Positions 1 to 5,320 of a stretch of DNA of 7,595 bases are shown piece after piece. The first letter of the stretch is position 1; each line of letters starts with the position of its first letter. This DNA comes from Deltaproteobacteria bacterium (lineage in GTDB: Bacteria; Desulfobacterota; JAENJC01), in contig JAENJC010000053.1 in assembly GCA_016844545.1 (NCBI GenBank), positions 1-7,595 of the forward strand. The letters run 5' to 3'. Below the pieces are notes generated by a model, which searched no databases, was not told the origin of the DNA, and saw nothing but the letters and a program-made list of their open reading frames with translations. Position numbers and translations under genes: made by a program.

Positions 1-95
1 ATCCATATCCAGTCACGATTGCAGCCCTCAAAAAAGCTATTCCAGAAGTGGAAAAAGAGTTTAATATCGTTCATGCCTCGGAGCTTGTAAGGTAA
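1..95 (+). CDS. C-terminal end of a probable divergent polysaccharide deacetylase (YibQ-like), partial
   Basis: Frame 3 is open from the left edge to a TAA at 93-95, giving 31 residues that begin PYPVTIAALKKAIPEVEKEF and end in HASELVR. A Pro-rich turn, a helix of the type T-x-A-A-L-x-x-x-I-P-E, and a final short strand ending in SELV resemble the C-terminus of the divergent polysaccharide deacetylase family (PF04748, E. coli YibQ), whose members often end with a similar HPxPxTxxAL helix and a VPVSxLV strand. Those proteins are exported NodB-fold relatives of uncertain substrate. Only the tail is in the window, so catalytic residues, signal peptide and start cannot be assessed. The family call rests on resemblance of a short segment and is tentative. 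That it is coding is more secure, because the frame reads as a sensible amphipathic helix and stops cleanly. Confidence 0.5.
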   Translation, partial: PYPVTIAALKKAIPEVEKEFNIVHASELVR

Positions 96-99
96 TTTA

Positions 100-453
100 T
101 TGAGGAAAGGTGGTGGAAGCAGCCCCACATCTCCAAGTACAACTGTCAATGTCACTGGGACATACTCAGGCAGTTGGAGCAGTTCTGTAGTTTCTCAGTC
201 CGGCGCACTTGTGGCGACCTTCGCACAAAGTGGTTCAACCGTATCAGGCACAATAGGCATTGGAAATTCTCCATGTTTTTCAACGGGGAATATCCAAAAT
301 GGCACAGTATCAGGCAGCACAATAACATGGAGTAGCAGCGGAATAGGGAGTTTCAGCGGGACAGTTAACGGCAACACAATTACAGGGACTTACAATGTTA
401 CGTTGGCCGGGGCTTGTTACGGCGATCATGGGACATTCACGGCAACCAAATAA
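100..453 (+). CDS. Gly/Ser/Thr-rich beta-strand protein, probably a lipoprotein lacking its signal peptide
   Basis: The only usable start is a TTG at 100-102, which gives 117 residues. The protein opens RKGGGSSPTSPSTT, a typical low-complexity linker seen just after the lipobox cysteine of bacterial lipoproteins, but no Cys, hydrophobic core or Lys-rich n-region precedes it. The frame is closed by a TAA at 88-90 and the preceding gene ends at 95. The body (residues about 18-117) is a series of short strands with G-T-x-x-G-x-x-I turns, such as GTVNGNTITGTYNV, consistent with an all-beta, lipocalin- or jellyroll-like periplasmic domain. It has two cysteines (C59 and C106) that could form a disulfide. 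An AAGG at 89-92 could act as a weak ribosome site. It may be a 5'-truncated remnant, or a short cytosolic product with no function. No catalytic motif or named family is recognised. Confidence 0.45.
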   Translation: MRKGGGSSPTSPSTTVNVTGTYSGSWSSSVVSQSGALVATFAQSGSTVSGTIGIGNSPCFSTGNIQNGTVSGSTITWSSSGIGSFSGTVNGNTITGTYNVTLAGACYGDHGTFTATK

Positions 454-699
454 AGCTCTTGATGCTTGGGGGGAAGGGGCATAAAGAGGGTCACCCATTA
501 AAAGACACCCGTCAAGAGAAAAAAGAACTCCATTAAGCAAAGATCGTTTTTTTGCCTTTCTTTGTTCAATACTGAATTAACAACATCTGCACCTTTGCCG
601 TAGTTTCATTAGTTTCGGAAACCGAGGGACAACCCCCATATTAGAAATCAATCCCCATGCCGACAAAACCTCTTCTGCCTAAAATGAATAAACGGGAAG
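454..699. other. Intergenic region without a recognisable gene
   Basis: This stretch separates the lipoprotein-like gene from the convergent toxin gene. It contains a perfect 7-bp inverted repeat (456-462 and 512-518, CTCTTGA/TCAAGAG) with arms 49 bases apart and a smaller GGGT/ACCC pair inside. The right arm is followed by A-rich rather than T-rich DNA, so it is not a standard terminator for the plus strand. A run of seven T at about 547-553 has no GC-rich stem before it. No open frame with coding character was seen on either strand. Confidence 0.4.
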
Positions 700-1038
700 T
701 CAGTCTCCAATGATCTCGTTGAGCCCTTCGACAATCTGGTGCAGTTCTTCAGGCGAGGTCTTGCCGATTTTTTTGCCAAGCCGTTCAACAGAGAGAGTTC
801 TTATCTGGCTTATCTTTACCCACGACTGCTTCGGCAGATGAGTGGTTTTAAGTTCAAGTGTCAGAGGGAAGCCGGCCCTTTGGGACTGGCTCGTCAAGGC
901 AACGGCAATGACCGTTCCGGATCGTTCATTGAAGACCTCTTGACTGAGGATAAGCACTGGACGCAATCCGGCCTGTTCCGACCCCTTGACAGGATTCAGG
1001 TCCGCCCACATAATATCGCCTCTCAATATTCTGGCCAT
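700..1038 (-). CDS. mazF: MazF/PemK-family endoribonuclease toxin
   Basis: This 112-residue protein is a type II toxin of the MazF/PemK family, sequence-specific endoribonucleases that cut mRNA and arrest growth when the antitoxin is degraded. The N-terminus carries the family signature RGDIMWADL (6-14) followed by GSEQAGLRPVLILS (19-32). Arg26 and Thr49 (in VALTSQ) align with the catalytic Arg25 and Thr48 of B. subtilis MazF. The stretch SQIRTLSVERL near residues 77-87 matches the conserved QIRTxxxxRL strand of that protein. Length is normal and nothing appears missing, so the toxin is probably active. The ATG at 1036-1038 has a GGAG eight bases upstream (1047-1050). It lies inside the end of the antitoxin gene, overlapping it by 16 bases, so translation is probably coupled and toxin output kept below antitoxin output. 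Confidence 0.93.
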   Translation of the reverse strand: MARILRGDIMWADLNPVKGSEQAGLRPVLILSQEVFNERSGTVIAVALTSQSQRAGFPLTLELKTTHLPKQSWVKISQIRTLSVERLGKKIGKTSPEELHQIVEGLNEIIGD

Positions 1039-1265
1039 TCACCCAACTCCATAGAGAAGCCTTCTTCCGCCATCGCTTTTTCAAATTTCGGGTCAAGCTT
1101 GGAACACTCATTCGCAAGGCGGCTTTGTTCGACTCTTTCCAGTTTTTCCTGAACGGCGGTCTGAATTGCCTTGCTTCGACTGGGGAATACATGGGTCTTA
1201 ACCAAACGGTCAAGCTTGGAAAGAATCTGTTCGTCTATACTAACGGCAATCTTCGCAGTGCTCAT
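1023..1265 (-). CDS. Ribbon-helix-helix antitoxin (MazE-like) of the MazF pair
   Basis: This 80-residue protein is the cognate antitoxin, first gene of the operon. Residues 3-46 have ribbon-helix-helix form: a short DNA-contacting strand (KIAVSID), a first helix (about 11-24), a turn (PSRS) and a second helix (about 31-46). RHH proteins dimerise and bind palindromic operators. The C-terminal part, rich in Glu, Trp, Phe and Tyr (LDPKFEKAMAEEGFSMELGEWPEY without domain structure, about 57-80), is the likely flexible toxin-neutralising segment and site of proteolysis. The start is well supported: GGAGG at 1272-1276 lies six bases before the ATG. By analogy with MazE/RHH systems it should repress its own promoter alone and, more strongly, in complex with the toxin. 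Its DNA-binding fold is RHH, unlike the AbrB-type fold of E. coli MazE, so a plain mazE symbol is avoided. Confidence 0.9.
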   Translation of the reverse strand: MSTAKIAVSIDEQILSKLDRLVKTHVFPSRSKAIQTAVQEKLERVEQSRLANECSKLDPKFEKAMAEEGFSMELGEWPEY

Positions 1266-1277
1266 CTTTTACCTCCA

Positions 1278-1312
1278 GTATTACTATATATCATACCTGT
1301 TGTTTCCTGCAA
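1278..1312 (-). promoter_or_regulatory. Candidate promoter and operator of the toxin-antitoxin operon
   Basis: On the minus strand a TTGCAG (1307-1312) is followed, 16 bases on, by TATATA (1285-1290), a fair sigma-70-type pair. The -10 sits inside an imperfect palindrome at 1278-1296 with outer half-sites GTAT and ATAC, which is of the size RHH antitoxins use as an operator. Transcription would start close to 1278, giving a leader of about a dozen bases that just includes the GGAGG. Binding of the antitoxin here would block the -10 directly. This is inferred from motif matching and position only. Confidence 0.4.
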
Positions 1313-1443
1313 GGTCTTTTTGTAAGGATGAGACGGTCAAATCTTTATAGTTGACAACCGGCTGTAAATGCTGCAAATTCAGGCTTTCGAGGGAATAGGA
1401 GTCACTTCTTCAAATATCATTTAGCAGATGAGGCCAGGAGTGG

Positions 1444-1462
1444 CACAGGTGGCCAGCCTGTG
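1444..1462. repeat. Small hairpin of interspersed-repeat type
   Basis: CACAGG (1444-1449) and CCTGTG (1457-1462) form a perfect 6-bp inverted repeat around a 7-base loop that itself contains TGGCCA. It lies in non-coding DNA 8 bases from the PFOR terminator stem. Short GGCACAGG..CCTGTG hairpins of this style are often dispersed in bacterial intergenic DNA. Only one copy is visible here, so repeat status is a guess. It could equally be a secondary element of the terminator region. Confidence 0.3.
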
Positions 1463-1469
1463 TAAGACA

Positions 1470-1510
1470 ATCCCCTTTCACCTTCAATAAGATAAAGGGT
1501 GAAAGGGGAT
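1470..1510 (-). terminator. Probable terminator of the PFOR gene
   Basis: A perfect 13-bp inverted repeat pairs 1470-1482 (ATCCCCTTTCACC) with 1498-1510 across a 15-base loop. It begins 22 bases past the PFOR stop codon, read on the minus strand. After the stem the minus strand continues TTGTCTTACA, a weak and interrupted U-tract. The stem length and position make a transcription end or a 3'-end mRNA-stabilising hairpin the best explanation. Read on the plus strand there is no T-run, so it serves the minus-strand gene. Confidence 0.65.
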
Positions 1511-1532
1511 ATGCAGCAACGGTTTATTATTT

Positions 1533-4500
1533 CTAGTTCTTTTCAGGTGTCCAGCTTGCGAGGTGTTTTATGTAGTTATACTTCCTCTTCGCCAGGGCGT
1601 TTGCCTGCTTCATCAACTCTGCTGCCAGTTCCGGCCTTGCTGCCTTAAGAGACCTGTACCTGTTCTCATTATATGCATACTCCTCGAAAGGTATGGTCGG
1701 TTCCTGGCTGTCTACTATCATTGGGGCCTTACCCTGCTTTTCCAGCTCAGGGTTGTAGCGGAAGAGCGGCCAGTGACCGCAGGCTACTGCCTTCTTCTGC
1801 TGCTCTATCCCGCGGCTCATGTCTATGCCGTGGGCGACGCACTGTGAATAAGCAATTATAAGGGAGGGGCCGCTGTATGCCTGGGCCTCCTGGAACGCCT
1901 TGATTGTCTGGGACTGGTTTGCTCCGTAAGCTATCTGGGCTACATATACATTTCCGTACATGGACATGATAAGACCAATGTTTTTTTTCGGTGTCCTCTT
2001 TCCGCCTGCTGCAAACTGGGCTATGGCTCCCAGAGGCGTGGACTTTGACATCTGCCCTCCAGTGTTGGAGTAAACCTCCGTATCGAGGATGAGAAGGTTA
2101 ATATTCTCACCGGACGCCAGTACCTGGTCTACCCCGCCGTAACCTATATCATAGGCCCACCCGTCACCGCCTACGCCCCATACTGATTTCTTTATTATAT
2201 AATCTGCAAGGGAGAGGAGGTTTCTGGCTTCAAGCGAGTTTTCCTTCTTCAGCTTTTCCTTGAGCTGTTCAACAAGCTTCCTGGTTTCCTCAATCCCGGC
2301 CTGGGTGCTCTGCTCCGAACCCTTTATGGAGTTAAACAACCCGACATAACTGCTGAAGGAAGGGTTTGCCGAAAGCCTTTCCATAACCTCAATTGCCAGA
2401 GCATGGAACTTGTCCATGCTCTGCCTCATTCCAAGGGCAAACTCCGCAGTGTCCTCGAAAAGGGAGTTGGACCATGCCGGTCCCCTGCCATCCGGTCTGG
2501 TGGTATAAGGGGTGGTAGGAAGGTTCCCGCCGTATATGGATGAGCATCCAGTGGCGTTTCCGATAAGAAGGCGGTCTCCGTAGAGTCTGGTAAGAAGTGT
2601 AATGTATGGAGTTTCACCGCAGCCTGGACATGCGCTGTGATATTCAAAGAGGGGTTTTACAAACTGGCTCCCCTTAACAGTCCCGGCATTGAACTTTGAC
2701 GGGTCAGTGTCAGGTATGCTCAGGAAGTAGCTGTAGTTCTCCGCTTCTGCATCCCTCAGCGGTTCCTGGAGCTTCATGTTTATGGCCTTGAAGTCAGGGA
2801 GCTTATTCCCCTGTTCATCCTTCTTCATGGCAGGGCAGTTGACTACGCAAGCGGCGCAGCCTGTACAGTCCTCGGGCGCAACCTGAACCGTATACTTCAT
2901 CCCCTTCAGCTCCTTACCGGTTGCATCAACAGACTTAAAACCGGCAGGGGCATTTTTTAAATACTCAGCATCGTATGCCTTGATCCTGATGGTGGCGTGC
3001 GGGCATACAAAGGAACACTGGCCGCACTGGATGCAGAGATCCGGCTCCCATATAGGTATGTGAACCGCAATATTCCTCTTTTCGTACTGGGTCGTTCCAA
3101 CAGGCCAGGTCCCGTCTGCAGGGATGGCGGAGACAGGGAGGGCATCTCCCTTCCCTTCTATCATCCTGGCGGTTACGTTCTTAACAAAATCAGGGGCATG
3201 GTCAGGGACAGCCGGTCTCAGCCTCTTCGTGGCGGTGACCCTAGCAGGAACCGGGACCTCTTCAATGTTCTTTAGCGCAGTATCAACTGCGGCATAGTTC
3301 ATCTCTACAACCTTGGTCCCCTTCTTCCCGTATGTCTTGTCTATCTCCTTCTTGATAGCCTTTACAGCCTTATCCTTCGGGAGGATGCCGGAGATGATGA
3401 AGAACGCCGTCTGCATGATCATGTTGATCCTGGAGCCAAGGCCGATCTCTTCAGCGAGAGAGATGGCGTCTATTATATAGAACTTCATCTTCTTGGAGAT
3501 GAGATGTTCCTGGACCTCTACAGGGAGTGTGTCCCAGACCTCTTCTTTCTTATGGGACGCTGTCAGGAGGAAAGTGGCCCCTTCCTCTGCATTCCCCAGC
3601 ATGTCGTACTTTTCAAGGAATGAGGGGTTGTGGCACGCAACAAAGTTGGCCTTTGTAAGGAGGTACGGGTCGTTCACCTTCTCCTTTCCGAAACGGAGGT
3701 GAGAGGTGGTCATGGCCCCGGACTTCTTGGAGTCATAAACGAAATAACCCTGGGCATAGTTGTCTGTCTCTCCGCCAATAATCTTGATGGTATTCTTGTT
3801 GGCTCCAACCGTGCCGTCTGCGCCGAGACCGTAGAACATTGCCCTGTAAGTCCCCTTTTCGTCTATGGAGAATGAACTGTCGTAAGGGAGACTGGTCCCT
3901 GTAACGTCGTCATTTATACCAATGGTGAAGTGGTTCTTTGGTCTTGCCTCTGCCAGGTTGTCGAATATCCCCTTGACCATAGCCGGTGTGAACTCCTTGG
4001 AACCGAGACCGTACCTGCCGCCAACGGTCTTGGGGTATATCTTGAACCTGGCAATCCCCTTTTCCATCGCCTCGCCCAAAGCAGTCCTGACGTCAAGGTA
4101 GAGCGGTTCGCCGATGGCTCCAGGCTCCTTTGTACGGTCAAGGACCGCTATCTTCTGGACTGTAGTTGGAAGGGCCTCTGTAAAGGCCTCTATGGAGAAC
4201 GGCCTGTAAAGCCTTACCTGGATAAGCCCCAGCTTTTCACCCTTTGCATTCAGTGCGTCAATGGTCTTTCTTATGGTGTCTTCAGAGGAACCCATAGCCA
4301 CGATGACCCTATCAGCCTCTGGATGGCCGTAGTAGTCGAAAAGACGATACTGTCTGCCAACCAGCTTTGCAAAATTGTCCATTGCCTTCTGGACTATGGC
4401 AGGTGTTGCGTCATAGTATTTGTTTACCGTCTCACGCCCCTGGAAATAGACATCAGGGTTTTGCGATGTGCCGCGGATGGCTGGGCGATCTGGTGAAAGA

Positions 4501-5120
4501 CCCCTCATCCTGTGGGCAATTACAAGATCATCATCAATCATGGCGCGCATATCGTCAAAGGTGAGCTCCTCTATCTTCTGAACCTCGTGGGAGGTCCTGA
4601 ATCCGTCAAAGAAGTGGAGGAACGGTATCCTTGATTCAAGGGTTGCAGCCTGGGCTATGAGGGCAAAATCCATCGCCTCCTGCACATCCTTTGAACAGAG
4701 CATGGCGAAACCGGTGGACCTGGCAGACATCACGTCAGAGTGGTCTCCGAATATCGAAAGCCCCTGACATGCAAGGGCCCTGGCTGTAATGCTGAAAACA
4801 GTTGGTGTAAGCTCCCCTGCAATCTTGTACATGTTGGGGAGGATTAGCAGTAGCCCCTGTGAGGCTGAGATAGTTGTTGCAAGTGCGCCGGTTGTAAGGG
4901 AGCCGTGAACAGCGCCAGCCACCCCTCCCTCGGACTGCATCTGACTGACCTTTGGGACAGAGCCCCAGATGTTCACCTTCCCTGCAGCGGACTTGGCATC
5001 GCAAATCTCCGCAATAGGGGACGAAGGTGTTATCGGATAGATTGTAATAATCTCATTTGTTGCATGAACCACATGGGCGCATGCCGTACAGCCGTCAACA
5101 GTAATCATCTTTCTGCTCAT
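1533..5120 (-). CDS. nifJ: Pyruvate:ferredoxin (flavodoxin) oxidoreductase, single-chain
   Basis: This 1195-residue enzyme reversibly converts pyruvate plus CoA to acetyl-CoA, CO2 and reduced ferredoxin or flavodoxin in the cytoplasm. Domain order is that of homodimeric PFOR. Residues 1-255 are the pyruvate/TPP domain with YPITPSSP; Thr31, Glu64 and Arg114 fall at the same numbers as the active-site residues of the Desulfovibrio africanus enzyme. Next come the transketolase C-like domain (about 260-412), the gamma-like domain (about 425-625), an EKR linker, and a ferredoxin domain with two 4Fe-4S motifs (C696/699/702/706 and C752/755/758/762). The TPP domain (about 800-1185) has proximal-cluster cysteines C831, C834, C859 and C1094, plus GDG (985-987) and NTGGQ (1019-1023). 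The protein stops where the D. africanus enzyme begins its extra C-terminal, oxygen-protecting domain, so that protection seems absent. The ATG has GGGAGG at 5125-5130. It is monocistronic by context, and no key residue is missing. Confidence 0.97.
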   Translation of the reverse strand: MSRKMITVDGCTACAHVVHATNEIITIYPITPSSPIAEICDAKSAAGKVNIWGSVPKVSQMQSEGGVAGAVHGSLTTGALATTISASQGLLLILPNMYKIAGELTPTVFSITARALACQGLSIFGDHSDVMSARSTGFAMLCSKDVQEAMDFALIAQAATLESRIPFLHFFDGFRTSHEVQKIEELTFDDMRAMIDDDLVIAHRMRGLSPDRPAIRGTSQNPDVYFQGRETVNKYYDATPAIVQKAMDNFAKLVGRQYRLFDYYGHPEADRVIVAMGSSEDTIRKTIDALNAKGEKLGLIQVRLYRPFSIEAFTEALPTTVQKIAVLDRTKEPGAIGEPLYLDVRTALGEAMEKGIARFKIYPKTVGGRYGLGSKEFTPAMVKGIFDNLAEARPKNHFTIGINDDVTGTSLPYDSSFSIDEKGTYRAMFYGLGADGTVGANKNTIKIIGGETDNYAQGYFVYDSKKSGAMTTSHLRFGKEKVNDPYLLTKANFVACHNPSFLEKYDMLGNAEEGATFLLTASHKKEEVWDTLPVEVQEHLISKKMKFYIIDAISLAEEIGLGSRINMIMQTAFFIISGILPKDKAVKAIKKEIDKTYGKKGTKVVEMNYAAVDTALKNIEEVPVPARVTATKRLRPAVPDHAPDFVKNVTARMIEGKGDALPVSAIPADGTWPVGTTQYEKRNIAVHIPIWEPDLCIQCGQCSFVCPHATIRIKAYDAEYLKNAPAGFKSVDATGKELKGMKYTVQVAPEDCTGCAACVVNCPAMKKDEQGNKLPDFKAINMKLQEPLRDAEAENYSYFLSIPDTDPSKFNAGTVKGSQFVKPLFEYHSACPGCGETPYITLLTRLYGDRLLIGNATGCSSIYGGNLPTTPYTTRPDGRGPAWSNSLFEDTAEFALGMRQSMDKFHALAIEVMERLSANPSFSSYVGLFNSIKGSEQSTQAGIEETRKLVEQLKEKLKKENSLEARNLLSLADYIIKKSVWGVGGDGWAYDIGYGGVDQVLASGENINLLILDTEVYSNTGGQMSKSTPLGAIAQFAAGGKRTPKKNIGLIMSMYGNVYVAQIAYGANQSQTIKAFQEAQAYSGPSLIIAYSQCVAHGIDMSRGIEQQKKAVACGHWPLFRYNPELEKQGKAPMIVDSQEPTIPFEEYAYNENRYRSLKAARPELAAELMKQANALAKRKYNYIKHLASWTPEKN

Positions 5121-5152
5121 CTCTCCTCCCTTTTCCTAAAAAAGATACCTTA

Positions 5153-5183
5153 ATAATATGCACAAAAAAAGGTTTAATTGCAA
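5153..5183 (-). promoter_or_regulatory. Candidate promoter for the PFOR gene
   Basis: Reading the minus strand, TTGCAA (5178-5183) is followed by overlapping -10 candidates: CATATT with 17-base spacing (5155-5160) and TATTAT with 19-base spacing (5153-5158). A seven-base T-run lies in the spacer. The leader to the PFOR start would be about 25-30 bases. TTGCAA is the core of a perfect 8-bp palindrome ATTGCAAT (5177-5184), which could be a protein site instead. The call is based on motif and location only. Confidence 0.35.
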
Positions 5184-5263
5184 TAGATTTTAGTAAGAGT
5201 AACAAGGAAGACCACAGGGCGCCAAGGGAGCATCCCCCTGTAAATCCCCCATCGGATAACCTC

Positions 5264-5292
5264 TTGCAAAAAAAGGGTATGTATACTAATAT
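5264..5292 (+). promoter_or_regulatory. Candidate promoter for the HD-GYP response regulator
   Basis: TTGCAA (5264-5269) and TAATAT (5287-5292) are spaced by exactly 17 bases. A second -10-like TATACT lies at 5282-5287 but has no matching -35. Transcription would start around 5299, leaving a leader of about 22 bases that still contains the GAGGGTG ribosome site at 5309-5315. If correct, upstream TTG (5264) and ATG (5279) codons cannot be the start, because they would lie before the transcript begins. Confidence 0.4.
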
Positions 5293-5308
5293 CGTTACAG
5301 ATTACGAA

Positions 5309-5315
5309 GAGGGTG
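5309..5315 (+). promoter_or_regulatory. Ribosome binding site that fixes the response-regulator start
   Basis: GAGGGTG sits seven bases (from the last G of the GAGGG core) before the ATG at 5321. The two earlier in-frame starts have no usable site: TTG 5264 has none, and ATG 5279 has AAGGG only one base away. The receiver domain's first strand begins at residue 11 when counted from 5321, as expected. Confidence 0.7.
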
Positions 5316-5320
5316 ACGAT

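Noticed and set aside
456..518. Perfect 7-bp inverted repeat after the lipoprotein-like gene as a terminator
   Set aside because: Arms are 49 bases apart and the plus-strand continuation is A-rich with no T-run; at best it is a weak structure.
739..1152. Plus-strand open frame of 137 codons over the toxin-antitoxin genes
   Set aside because: It is antisense to two clearly recognised genes and has no family resemblance or coding-like composition.
1351..1356. Perfect TTGACA on the plus strand suggesting a promoter
   Set aside because: No acceptable -10 occurs 16-18 bases downstream and no plus-strand gene follows.
3930..4496. Plus-strand open frame of 188 codons inside the PFOR gene
   Set aside because: It lies wholly opposite a strongly conserved gene and its translation is rich in Cys, Leu and Arg in the manner of an antisense shadow.
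5264..5320. Longer N-terminus for the response regulator starting at TTG 5264 or ATG 5279
   Set aside because: Neither has a correctly spaced ribosome site, both fall on the predicted promoter, and the receiver domain needs none of the added residues.
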